A stretch of DNA of 64,000 nt, taken from NCBI RefSeq assembly GCF_031877795.1, contig NC_133955.1:2294001-2358000 (forward strand). Direction: 5' to 3'. Shown here in pieces: positions 51,301 to 62,500 of the stretch; the stretch's first letter is position 1, and each line of letters starts with the position of its first letter. The notes below the pieces were generated by a model, which ran no database searches, had not been told where the DNA came from, and was given only the letters and a program-made list of their open reading frames with translations. The DNA is from Strix aluco (Eukaryota > Chordata > Aves > Strigiformes > Strigidae). The position numbers and the translations under genes are program-made.

Positions 51301-54300
51301 ACAGCAAAACGCACTGCTTCCTGCTCTGCAGTGCTCCCCGCCAGCCCCATGCTCGCAGGGCATCCGAGCCACGGCAGGAGAACCATCCTTCGAAGCAACG
51401 CCACGAGAGAGAGAACGTGAGGGAGCAGTCGGTGGCGGATGTCTCGTGCCAGTAAGCCATGCTGCACATTTCATCAGGAAGCAAATTCCTCGTTGCTGAA
51501 ATCTATTCCAGGCTGACTTACTGACACAGCCTTCCAGTAACATGCTTTAGGAAGGGAGAACAGAAATACAATCACTCTGTGTTTTTTGCTGGCCAGTGTG
51601 CGTGATCTCAAAAGCCAGCTTTGTCTTCTTACCCATCTGGAGAGAACCACAACGGCTTAACTTGGGCTGCAGACTATTCAGAGCACAGAGGATCAGCACA
51701 CTGAAACTCATCGATGCCACAAAAGGTTAGTTTTGGAAAGCATTTAAGGAGAACAGCTTTCACAGTTCTTCGAACAAACAGCATAACAAATTAAACATAT
51801 GGTGCAATCAGATGAATGATAATAGGACGGTTTTATTAGTATTTCATGTTTGGAAAACATGGCCATTAAAGTAAGCTCTGACTGCATAAAAGTACACACT
51901 CAGAGATAACAAAAGTCCCTTCCCACATACACCTTTACCAACCTACTCCTGGGTGACAATCCCAAAAGACAATATGAAGCATAAAACCCAGAATAAACAG
52001 AGTGAATAAATTATTTCCTACCTTCATCTCCTCTTCCATTTCAGAGAGTTTCCGCTCCAGAGCTCGCTTCTCCTGTTTACAAAGATTCACAACAAAGATT
52101 CAGAATAAAAACTTACAGTACATTTAAAGAAAAATGAGCCTTGTACTTCTGTAGGAGCATTCACTGAAAAGCACCTCAAAGCCACACACAGGTTACAACC
52201 AGGAGCTGATCAGACGGGACAGGGCAGCTGGTAACCCAGCAGGTGATACGTGCTGGGCCCGTCTCAGCAGATCCTGAGCTCTCTTCATACCCCTTCAATG
52301 AAACTATTCCCCCACCTTTAGTGACTCCCAGTTGTCAGGGCTTCCTGATGTAACGTGATTCTGAGCTCTGTGGGTGAAGCCACGGATTTAACTGCACCCC
52401 GCTAAAGCAGGCAATGAGAAAATTCACCAAGCCCGTCAAATGAGAAACAGTGAGCAGGGAAATGTGCCTGGAAATCCTGCTTCTCCCAGATTAATTTAGC
52501 GTTTCAAAGCTGTAAAGCTGACTGCTTTCAGTGTGTTTTGGAAAGCGACAATTACACAGGCGGGCTCTGCCACGTGACTCCTGGTGGTGCCCTCAGTGGG
52601 CACTAGAGAGAAAGATCTGGCCTCCATCAATGGCTTTTTCAACCCGAGGGGGCACAAACCGCCCCAGGAAAGCGCACTGAGCGGGGGGAAATGACAAATG
52701 TGGGTCAGGAGCAGGCTTTACACTCTCCTTTGCCCTCTGCAAAGAAACGTAAGGCCAGGAGAGTGAGGAAAACACAGCTTTTGAGTGTGGCTGTGGATGA
52801 TCAGTTCTGCGTCACTTTTCGTCCACAGCACACTTCCTCCAGGGATTCGTCAGTGCAAGATGTGTAAGCTGTCTTGGAAACAGTTAATGCCATCTTCACT
52901 GAGAACAGCTGGATGCTTTTTTTCTCTCTAACTCTCAGAAACCTGTGTTTATGGCTGCCGTGATCCTAATTCAACAAAAGCAATGGAAGACATTGCCCCA
53001 ACTCGGAAGCACGGGTGGGAGATGGGACTCATGGTGTGAGCTCCCTCTGGCTGGGGAGATCTGCTCAGGGCAAGTGCTCTGACCACCACCACACTTTTTT
53101 TTTTCCAAAAGAAAAGCTCCACCCATGCCATGGCTTCCCCCAGCAGTTATGTTCCGATGACATGTTTGATAACCCCACTCAGCCTGCTTTAAGCAGGCCT
53201 AGAAATCAGGCCCACAATGGTCACTGCTTTGAGAATCTCAGTCTCGGGGTTCAGACCGGTGCAGATGCTGAGCTGAGCTTATACAGCAGTGCCGTGGCCA
53301 TCAGCTCAGCTTCAGCAGCCTCGGTAACTTCAAAAGTCAAAGCCAGGCACCTGCATCGGTCAGTGTCTCACACACTAGTGCTGAGGGCTGATGTGCTCTG
53401 CCTAACTCTATCCAACGTGGGGATCCTGAACGTCACCTCCTCCAGACTAAATCTGGCAAATCCTGGGAAGTGTTTACACATAAATAATTAAGGTCTTTTA
53501 TGGTAGGAATTGAATTTAAACACATGGTTCAACCATTCAGCAAAGCTCCTAAAAAGTCAGGAGATGAAACACTTTAGGAGGAAACTCCACTGCAGGTGAC
53601 CCTCCAACGTGCAAGTGGACATTACTGAGAAACTGGAGCCAGGCTCCAGCTTTAATTAACCAGAGGTGTGTGGTGGGAGAATGAGTGGTAATGGCCATCA
53701 GCTGAAGCAGGGGAGGTTCTGTCTAGATATAAGGAAAAAAAAAATCATTATGAGGATAGTTAAGAACTGGAAGAAGGGGCTGCAGCTGTGGAAACTCAAC
53801 ACTCAGAGGTCTTCCTGAAATGATGGGACAAAGCCCTGACTAACCTAGTTGGCTCTGCTGGGATGCACTACAGATCTCCTTGGGTCCCTTCTGATCTCAC
53901 CGAAGCTATGGTCACTTAAGGCAGAGTTTTAGCCAGACACTGCCAGTTCAGCTTAGCTTATTGCAGTGAACTGACTGTTCAATTAAGAGGAAGGAGCATT
54001 CAGACACTCAGATTTCAAGTATAATGGCAAGGCAGACATCCAGCTAGTGTTTTGCCTTGTTCCCCTCACCACCCCAAAACAGTCTTTATTCATAACAATC
54101 GAGAATATTTTAAAGCATAATGGACCACCAGTCTCTTAGCACAATACAGTCCAATTCATTGGTCTGCAGCTTCTTGTAACAAAAGAAAGAAATCAGAACT
54201 AAGCTGATTTGCAAAGAGAGCAGAAAAGTCTCAGACACTGAAAAGGTCAGAACACAATTATCACTGTGCACTACTCCACAAGGCAGAAATATAACTTATC

Positions 54301-56587
54301 TTTTAATTAACACTTTCCTTCAAGAAATTACTACGCCTTGCAGAGCAACACCAGGCAAAGACTGCGAGTCAGAAGAAAGCAGAGACACATACCCTTTTCT
54401 CCATCTCCAGCATGCTGGACCGGTCAGAAGTTTTCTCCTGTTTCTGCTATGTAAATTAAAAATAGAAAGCTATTAAACTTGGAGGCATTCACAGGATGCT
54501 GCACAAAGGCCTAGATAGCCTACAGATGCACTTGCCTCGAGAAGAAGCAGTCTTTACAGAATCACTCACACTTATTTCTGTGAAAAATAACAGTCTCCTC
54601 TGTAGCACCTTCCCTCCCAAGAGCTAAATCCTTTCCCACACTGGAACATGCACTGTCATGGGCCGGTGCTCAGTCCCTCCAGTCTAGGAGCTGGTTTTTG
54701 CCTTACCTGGGCTGCTTTTTCCAACTTTGATTTGATGTCGGCCAACTCAAGCTGGGCTTCTTGCAGTTTTGACTTGAGCTTTTGATTTTCAGACAGGGCG
54801 CTTTCGTACAACTGAAAGATGAAACAAAAGCTTTCAATTAACCAGGCTGCTCTTCGGCTGCCACACAGAGCCAGTTCTGCCGCGCCACTCCAAGCAGACA
54901 CGTGTCCTCAGCACCGAGCAGAGGCAGCTGTGGGGTTTGCTTCGCTCCCCCATGTCAGGATACTAGAAGAAGGGCAAACAGAACTAGTTTGGATACTTTA
55001 CTGGTGTTTTCATAATTTGTATGAAATAAGAAAACAGCTGTATAATTTTGCAGGGTGTTTAAACACAGGGAAGAGGCAAAGAAAATGAATGTTTTTAATT
55101 TAGGTAAACCACCAAGCATGATAAAGTGCTAAGTTATATGTGGTGGATGTATCTGAACCTGTGATTCTGTTGTGCTCCCCAACACAACACACCCTAGTTG
55201 CTCTTGTGTGCTTTTAGTTTGAAGAGGAGAAAGGAGGACAATTTTAGACTACTCCAAAATGGATTTTTTCCCTTCACGTCCTTCAAACAAGCAGAATTTC
55301 CATCCCTCTAAGAGGACGAGCTGGGCATACTGCCTGCCTCTTCTGGCCAGACGTGTTTGTGAAGAGTGGGGTGCTGCTTACTGGGCAGGGCTTTTCAGAA
55401 ACATAGTAATACCAGAATTAAGCTCATCTTAATCTGTTTACTTTTCATATGGTTTTTGCATTGCTAGTAGATGAGCACGGCAGTCTGTATTACTGCCTTT
55501 CAAGGATTATGTTGAAAGTTTCAGAGATTATAGAAAAAATAATTCTGGAACGTTGTACCAGAAAAAATAATTCTGTGGGGATGCGCATGCTTGAGCCACA
55601 CTGGCATGCTCCACAGTATCTTTTCTTGCTCCTTTCAAATCCCTCCCAGCATTTCTCCAGCCTGACTCCTCAGTCCCCCTCCACCAGATATCTGACTGCA
55701 CAAGGGATCCTTTCACCCCTTGTCCTTTTTCAACCCTCAGAAGGGCTGGTGCATTTGAAAAAGGCTGGTGTGATTTCCAAAAGCAATGGAAACAGAGAAA
55801 ATAAGCTCTCTTTTTCTTTCCAGAGACTCTCAGTGCAGGTTTCTGCAGCAACAGGCAGCTTCTACAGTGTGTGCAGCGACAATAACATATTTTAAAAATC
55901 CTACTTTTTTATAGTCTCTGTTACTCTCCTCTTCTGCTCTGCTGCTGAGGGCAGCTAACCGGTTCTCCCTCCGGGTGTAGGCACTGGAGCGGCTGGAGGC
56001 ACGATCGCTGTAGGAGGAGTCACTGGTGGTAGGGTTTGTAGCTGCTTCCAACCTAAAACACGATGAAGATCTAGCACCGTGGAGCCGTTCTTACTTTGGG
56101 ACAGCCACTATGAGCCCAACCGGTTGGGATTCAAGGCCACGGCAGACCCAGCTGAGCACAGGCGCTGGGATGGCTGAGAGCACCCTCCACCCCACCGCAG
56201 GGCTTCGCTGCTGAAGGCCACGCAGCCACCACTGCTTCAAAACTGGAAAAAAACCAGTGGGTCTCAGCCCAAACCCCAAAGGGGCAGTAACTTCTCAGGG
56301 ACCTCTCATCTTCATGGTGGGAATGGGCTCCATTTTTAATAGGGCACAGAGGGTTTTCTTCTCTGCAAAGTAGAGATCATTTAAATCATTTGGGGAGCAA
56401 AGGGTGAAAGCAAACTGGCCCAACAGTTGAGCTAAGGTGAGAACCAACTGGCCAGTATCAGCTTCAGCTTATGCTGTTGATCTGAAGCACAGGGAATCCC
56501 CAAAGCCATACAGAAATATGCTGTCAATAAATATTAAATAGAAAAAAATGCCAAAAAATAGAGTTCTTACCTGGAAAGTCTTTCATG
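42261..56587 (-). CDS. PPP1R12B: PPP1R12B (MYPT2), C-terminal exons, 5' part outside window
   Basis: PPP1R12B is the striated-muscle-enriched myosin phosphatase targeting subunit; it anchors PP1 catalytic subunit delta to myosin. On the minus strand 56571-56587, 55905-56052, 54707-54811, 54393-54446, 52022-52072 and 42261-42347 join in phase to 153 residues plus TAG. They read [88 protein letters not shown] and [20 protein letters not shown]. This is the coiled-coil and leucine-zipper tail of the MYPT family, which in mammals binds PKG I. Small PPP1R12B products (M20/HS-M21) share this tail. An alternative last exon at 46515-46649 gives 169 residues. The ankyrin repeats and PP1-binding motif lie outside the window. 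PPP1R12A is less likely: [20 protein letters not shown] matches MYPT2. Confidence 0.95.
45131..45260 (-). mobile_element. Ancient CR1 3' remnant, reverse orientation
   Basis: TCACAGATTTAAACCAGAAA followed by GATCATTTAATCTGACC and AGGCCACATAACAC matches, in reverse, the older amniote CR1 3' end (of the type TCATAGATTT...CCAGAAGGGA...GATCATCTAGTCTGACC). It is heavily diverged, so this insertion predates the sharper CR1 copies in the window. Confidence 0.6.
45874..45879 (-). promoter_or_regulatory. Poly(A) signal for the alternative terminal exon (AATAAA)
   Basis: The plus-strand TTTATT reads AATAAA on the minus strand, about 640 bases after the alternative stop codon. No other such hexamer lies between them. 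It would let the 46515-46649 exon act as an independent last exon. Confidence 0.45.
46515..46649 (-). CDS. PPP1R12B: PPP1R12B alternative terminal exon (second leucine zipper)
   Basis: After a CTCTCTGCAG acceptor this exon reads [40 protein letters not shown] and SEEL, then a stop. It joins in phase to the 52022-52072 exon and replaces the terminal exon at 42261. Leucines at exon residues 11, 18, 25 and 32 form a zipper. The end [16 protein letters not shown] aligns with [16 protein letters not shown] of the other exon at 9 of 16 positions. Known PPP1R12B splice forms have a C-terminus of this type. Confidence 0.85.
   Translation of the reverse strand, partial: NLHQLKQIHTLRQMNEQLLAENRALTRVVARLSLPAKPSESEEL
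46650..52021 (-). other. PPP1R12B: PPP1R12B intron
   Basis: A 5.4-kb AT-richer intron. No exon, RNA gene or recognisable mobile element is seen on either strand. Confidence 0.6.
52022..52072 (-). CDS. PPP1R12B: PPP1R12B exon (17 codons)
   Basis: A 51-nt phase-0 exon encodes [17 protein letters not shown] between TGTAAACAG and GTAGGA. It is the last exon shared by the two alternative C-termini. Confidence 0.93.
52073..54392 (-). other. PPP1R12B: PPP1R12B intron with a CR1 fragment
   Basis: A 2.3-kb intron. Apart from the CR1 remnant at 53676-53905, nothing supported is seen. Confidence 0.6.
53676..53905 (+). mobile_element. Degenerate CR1 3' fragment, forward orientation
   Basis: GGTAATGGCCATCAGCTGAA, GCAGGGGAGGTTCTGTCTAG, ATATAAGGAAAAA, ACAAAGCCCTGACTAACCTA and GGTCCCTTCTGATCTCAC follow the order of a CR1 3' region with many gaps and substitutions. 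The terminal 8-mer repeat is not clear. Confidence 0.6.
54393..54446 (-). CDS. PPP1R12B: PPP1R12B exon (18 codons)
   Basis: A 54-nt exon encodes [18 protein letters not shown] between CATAG and GTATGT. It is phase 0 on both sides, so it could be skipped without a frameshift. Confidence 0.93.
54707..54811 (-). CDS. PPP1R12B: PPP1R12B exon (coiled coil)
   Basis: A 35-codon, phase-0 exon runs from [20 protein letters not shown] to [15 protein letters not shown], between a CATCTTTCAG acceptor and a GTAAGG donor. It has clear heptad spacing of hydrophobic residues. Confidence 0.95.
54812..55904 (-). other. PPP1R12B: PPP1R12B intron
   Basis: A 1.1-kb intron with no other feature seen. A 148-codon plus-strand frame (55449-55895) has no familiar motif and runs antisense into the exon boundary. 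Confidence 0.6.
55905..56052 (-). CDS. PPP1R12B: PPP1R12B exon (Ser-rich region to coiled coil)
   Basis: A 148-nt exon follows a TGTTTTAG acceptor. It encodes (R)[20 protein letters not shown], then [20 protein letters not shown] and EESNRDYKK, ending at AAA|GTAGGA. The Ser/Arg-rich part offers possible phosphorylation sites. Confidence 0.92.
56053..56570 (-). other. PPP1R12B: PPP1R12B intron between microexon and next exon
   Basis: A 518-base intron with GTAAGA donor and TGTTTTAG acceptor. Nothing else is recognisable. Confidence 0.65.
56571..56587 (-). CDS. PPP1R12B: PPP1R12B 17-nt microexon (HERLS)
   Basis: On the minus strand, a 17-base exon (CATGAAAGACTTTCCAG) lies between a very strong acceptor (long T-run, TCCTTCAG) and a GTAAGA donor. 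It encodes HERLS plus two bases of Arg. The next exon completes the codon to give HERLSRLE, as in MYPT2. It is too short to stand out in ORF scans. Confidence 0.85.
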
Positions 56588-59500
56588 CTGAAGGAAAAAA
56601 AAAAAAAAAAGAAAGAAAAAGGGAATTAATAATGAGGAGAATTAAAGGTTCAGTTCAAGAACCTCAGAGCTACCATGCAGCAGCAATTCCCTACCTCTGA
56701 TGCCAGCACCTAGCTCACAAGCTAAACAGCATTATTTCCCATGCTCAAAGTGGGAATCACTGATCCCTGCCTGAATCTTTTCAACTGCTTCAGCTTCTCT
56801 GAAGCATTTCAGATTTCATTTCTTTTGCTAACCTCAAAACTACTGAACCTTGTTCTTCAAATCCTAGTTTCCAGAATTGAAATATATTCCTTTGAACCAA
56901 AACTAATCTGTTGTTTCCCTTTTTGAATCAAGTTATTCCTCCTGACTTTGATCACTGTCCTATGCATGATGTGGGTGAGAGGGATTAATGGCCCATGATA
57001 TGCAGAGCTCGCTGTGTATTTATGTTGAACTTCAGGAAATCACAAAGGGTGATTTTTCTCCTTGGGCATGTACCTCCCCCATGAGGAAAAGCTTCACCGT
57101 GGCAAGATGATACAGAGCAGAAGCTGCACGAGGAAAGGAAAGGAACCTTACATCAGCCAAAAGGGTGGACATGTTGGTTGAAGTGTGTATTAGGTTCTCT
57201 TTTGCCCATCAACATCCAAATCACCCCTGTGTCACCCTCAACGCTGCCTTTGCTGCAGCCCACAGTTGCAGGAATCCAATGGTAATGGCATAGGTGTCCT
57301 TCAGCACACAGCACACTGACCCGCCACCTCCTCCTCTGCAAGGTTTCTTTTTGGCAGGCGTTTACTCAAATTCAAGGTGCAGTTGAACTCTTTTTCAATC
57401 CCCTGAACTGGAAATTAAGCCCAATATTCCCCTGCTAGTTTCATTAGCAGCATCATTTCTCTGAGTGAGCACAAACCACCTGCAGGCACTACCAGTTATT
57501 TCCCTAGATCCTTTTTAATAAGCGCAAGAATCAACACAAGGAGCAGGACATTACAGAGAAGACGAGGGGTCAGGGTTTTACTGCCCAGACATGCTTGTGT
57601 TGGAGTTTGCACTGCCTGGACACACCACTAAATCCAGTGCTAAACACCTTGCTGGGTGGCAGATTTGCTCCTGTTTGGCACCCAGAGGACGCCTCTGATT
57701 ACTGGGCAGGTATCTTGGGAGCTCACACACCATGGGCAGCTGAATTAATTTACATTACATGGAGAAGGAGGGTAGACAAGCAACCCTGCCATCTCTCTGC
57801 TCAAAGCCAGAGGACTAGAGGGGCAAGTCCCAGAGCAGCACGGACTGTGCCCAGCCTGCCTGCAATGCTGCCCTCTGCTCGCTGGGATGCAGGGACCCGG
57901 CTGTGCATTATGTATACCTAGTTACGACGTTTTTTTATTCATCCTGCCCTAATGTGACCCTCACCTTGAATCCTGATTCAAGACAGGAGCTTCCCCAAGG
58001 AATCTGCAATCCCTGCTCACTCTGCAGTACAGCCCTCTGATGCGAGACGTGGCAATTTGACCAGTAAACAAGAAACAAACTGAAGAAACCCGGCACATTT
58101 GAAGCCTTGCAGACAGACAACACATTCAGCTGAAGCTGCTAAATACAAAGCTCAAAAGGACAAGTAAATGCTGCTATTAATTAGTGTGTTCTCCCGTGAG
58201 CTGTGCCTGCAGGGCCACCCTCAGCCGGGCTCCCGAGCAGGTCTGGGTGCCAGCCCCACACTGTAGGGATGGTCACCAAAGCTCCAGGAGCCCATCCCGG
58301 TGCTGGCATGGGTCCTGGGCCATGCAGCGGGTCCAGCCCCATATTATTTTATTTGCTCTAATCCCCTCTCCATGTGAAAAGCTTTCTTTGCATCATACAG
58401 GTGAGAAACCACCCAAGGGAGATGGCAGACGGCTCTCCACCATAGCTAAGCCCCGCTGCACATCCACAAGCGATGCTGGATGCTGTCTGGGAAGCCTCTC
58501 ACAGGGCCAAACGCCCGGTAGCTGCCTGCTGTTGCCACAGGGACATCTGCCCACTTGCCCAAACAGCCGTGGCTTGGGCCACTCTCCATAAGAAGCTGAA
58601 AGCCAGTAAGTTGGGAAGCAGTTTCCACATGGCTGGCCTCTGGCGTGGGTCTATCATTAGAAAGATTTCCCGTTTTCAGCTGCAGACGTGCTGGCTGATG
58701 TCTCCACTGTCTTTTGTTAGCAGAGCTTTTGATATTTGCCCCTTAAAACCCTCACAGCTGCCTGACAGCTCCCTTTTAATTTTGGTCCAGTGACCCAACC
58801 TCTCCTGTTTGAGCGGGAGAGCTGAATTAGAAGTGATTAACAAGCCTCTTGTTGAAAGTTATTTGTGCACTTCATGCTAATCCCCTTCAGTGACGACTTT
58901 TCTTACAATGACAAACGGCTGGGCAAGTAATCCACTTGATATCAAGCTTGCATTTATTTCAACAAACACACCTGCTAATATATTTGAACAGTGCTGAGAA
59001 AGTCCACACGCGGCTGGCTGGGCAAGGCAATGTGGAAACCAAGCAGTAAAACCTGAGCAGGTCCCCAAGCCAGCCTGTGCACTTGCAGCAGGAGGGAAAA
59101 ATCATTTTTGCCTTTTTTTTTTTTTTCCTCCCCCACCAAGAAAACTAATAATTTCCATAGGCAGAGAAAGCAGTGTGTGCTTCTGCAAAGGAAGGGTGGC
59201 GTAAGAAAGGAATCACTTCAAACACAGCTGCTGGGAACAGCAAAGGGGAAAAAAACCCACCAGGTTTATTGTATTTAAAACCTTCCTGTGATGGATACTG
59301 AGATGAATTGTTTCAGACTGCAATTGTCTCTGTCTCTGAAGAGAAGCAAAGTACCAGATGAGACGGGAGGACCCGCATCATTCCTGCCACTGCTGCCAAC
59401 AGCAGAGCAGAGCAATCCTGCAGAGACCTGTGGCCACCCCCAGCACACAGCAGCTCCAGGCCTTCTCCAGCCAAAATCTGGATATTTCTTAATGCTCAGT

Positions 59501-62500
59501 GATTTCTCCTCCTGTGACTTTATCTCCCTTTAGGCTCATTTAAAGCACATCTCTGCCATAAAAGGACTCCAATGTCTTGCAGAAACAGCACGGAACTACA
59601 GGAAATCTTTGTGTTCGCAGCTGTTGGGAAAGCCAGTGTCTTTCTCTCACCCTGCAATTTTTGGGTGCCACTCTCCATGTTGTTTCAATTAAAAGTGGTA
59701 TTTTTGAGACAAAGATGATTAAGTTTCAGAGGAACTGGATAAAGGCTGAGGTCTGGAAAGCAGAACCCAAACGAGATGCTAGAGCAGCTGCTGGAAGTGT
59801 CCCTGCCATAGTGAAAGCTGCAGAACAGTTTCCAGCAGCAGATCCTTCTTCCACTTGCTGCTACCTTCAAGGAAGGAGGGAAGATTTATTTATTTTGTTT
59901 TAAATCAATACTTCCCTGAATTTTGTGCAAAGGCCAGTGTTAGTGCTGATAGTTCAAAGAGCAGCTTATTCAGGTGGGCTTTTTTTTGTTGGTTTGTTTT
60001 TTTAAACAATGATGGAGGAGGGAAAAAAAAATCCTGAATGAAAAAAAAAGTTCCACTTTGCAGCTTCAAGAAAAGGCTCCAACTGAAAGAGGTGACATGG
60101 AAAGCAGCAGTTCTTAGCACAAAGAGAGGCTGTGAAGCCCAAAGTGAGTTAAAATGACTAAAATCTCACACTCCCGGGAGGCGGCTGTGCCACGCAGCAT
60201 GAGCCCTACATGCAGCCACTGGACTAGGCGCTTCACAGCCATCCCTGCTACTTGCTCACAGACAAACATTTTCAGAGGCCACTGGGGTATCACATCGGAG
60301 ACGTATTTTCAGTAGAAAACAGCTTCTTTCCAGCTCAGTCCCTGCTCTGCGTTTGGCCACAGCACCCCTGGAAACCCTTGCCACGTGCTTCCAGCTGCAC
60401 CCCCACCGTCGGCTCAGCACCCACCTCTCCTCCACTCACTGCCCCTTAAGACAACCACAAAATATTCACTTAAACTTCTGCAGCATTAGCTGGCTCACTG
60501 CACTGCATATGTAAGTAAGGAAGAGGGTTGTATCTGCTCGGAGATGCCATCCCAGAGCTGGAAGCTCTGAGGGCAGCATCAGAAGGTGAAGGACAAAACT
60601 CTTCCTCCATTTCTGGAAAGAGAAGTTGGGGGTAAACAGAGGGAAACAAGAGCTGAGGCACCAAACGTGCACTTATTGACTAAGCTGGTGCAAGAAAGGG
60701 TTTTCCCTTCCTGATTTTTTCTTGAATGAATACTGTGTGATCTGCTAAGGTTAAGAAGAGGATGCTGAGAAACTGCTGTTTCCACTGTACGAATGCACTG
60801 GGTTTTTTTTCTTCCCCTGGCAAATTTGGAACAGCACTGTCAGTTTTGCCCAGACTCCATTTCCCTTGGGATGAAAAGTTTGACTAGAAACATTAACAGC
60901 TAGGGAAGCATCGGGTTGTGAAATTATCCTTCCTGCAATCTAAACAGGGTCATATTGCTGCAGGGTTTGGGGCGGGGGGAGGAGGACCCCAGGGAAAAGC
61001 GAGGCGCTGGAAGCGGCTGTCCTGATTCAGAAACCAGCACGGCAGCCAGCGCTGAGCCGAGACCCTGGCACTCCTGCTAAAGAGCACCGAGACACCCAAG
61101 GGGATGACTTTTAAAGGAAAACTTAAAAGTACAGAGCACTTGCAGGCGTGCTTGCAAGTTTATGGCAATCCTCAGCTCTCAGACCTGAGAGATTGCACCA
61201 TCTTTCCTCCCGTCCATCTCCCGATGGGCAGCACATTCAGGGGGTGCTGGGGGGGGGGTGGAGGACAGCAAAGGGGTTCAGCTGGTTTTACCAGTCCTCC
61301 CAGACAGGCTCAGAGATGATCCAACCCAGGGGGGCTGGCAAAGCACAGGACATCCGAGATGGGACCAGAGAAAAAGCGCGAAGAGCATCATACTGGACTG
61401 ATCTTCCCTGCGCAAGCCGCGTTCTTCTGGGCCCCCCAGTTCTCACCACGCTGACGTTGGTCAGTCCCAAGGAAAAGGCCCAGCTAGGTACTGGCCATGG
61501 CTTTAATCTCCCAGACCGCCGGGATGCTGCACAGCACCAGCAACGCCCAGCGGGTTTGATTTTAGGAATGTGCTCGGACGGTGGAGGGCAGGAGCCTTCC
61601 CTTAAAAACTCAGAAACTTTTACAGCTGTTAGGAGTTCAGTAAAGTATAATTAAAACCAAATTCCTCCTGGAAGGTTTAGATAAAATGCAGCCCTGAAAT
61701 GCAATGCCAAAAAGGGGATCGGTCACTGCTCTTGCCAAGTCAGAAATTGGCCTAATTGCTTCCAATTGCATTCTTCTGCGGCTGGGATCTGACCCAGGAA
61801 AGGCAGAAAAAGTCTACTATTTACATTGTTAAAAAAAAAGAAAAAAAATAGATGCTTTGAGAACATTTTATGCTTCTTTATCTCCAACTGGCCAACCTCA
61901 GGAAAATGTGCACTATTTTAAGATAGTTCTCAAGGAATTTATTTTGGTGTGTTTGTCTCAGAGATCCTGATCAACAATTACGATTAAATAACCACCATTT
62001 AATAAGATCCTGGAGCACAGCTCCAGCCCTGCCGTCCTCCCTTTTCTTGATCAAGAGGGGAAGTTTTAGGAACCTCTTGAATTTTATTCTTGTGTTGGCA
62101 AATATCCTCCTGGTGAATCCTGTTTGGTTTAGAAATTCAGCATAAAATAAAGCCAGCTGCTTTTGGAGCCAGTTATTTCCCTCTTATACGCAAAAGCCAC
62201 AACATTTCTGCAGATATGTAGCTCTGCTGCTCCTACACCTCTGTAGGTTTATGTGTTTGGCTGCACGGATGCAGGGCAGCTGTAAAAAGGACAACCTCTC
62301 CCGTGTGTTGTGTTGCTGCAGGCAGAAGTCTTCTCAGAGCCAGCACAGCAAGAGCTGAGCTGGAAGGAGGAGAAGTGATGAGGAAGGCTGCCTGGTACAC
62401 CTCAGACCCATCCCCATCGGGTACAACTCAGATCGGTGCTTCCCTCAAGCCGCATTTGTCTTTCAAGTCAGGTACGGTTGGGGTCAAGTTTAGTTTTCCA

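Noticed and set aside
55449-55895. 148-codon plus-strand ORF as a gene
   Set aside because: It lies in a PPP1R12B intron, ends against an antisense exon, and has no familiar motif or splice support.
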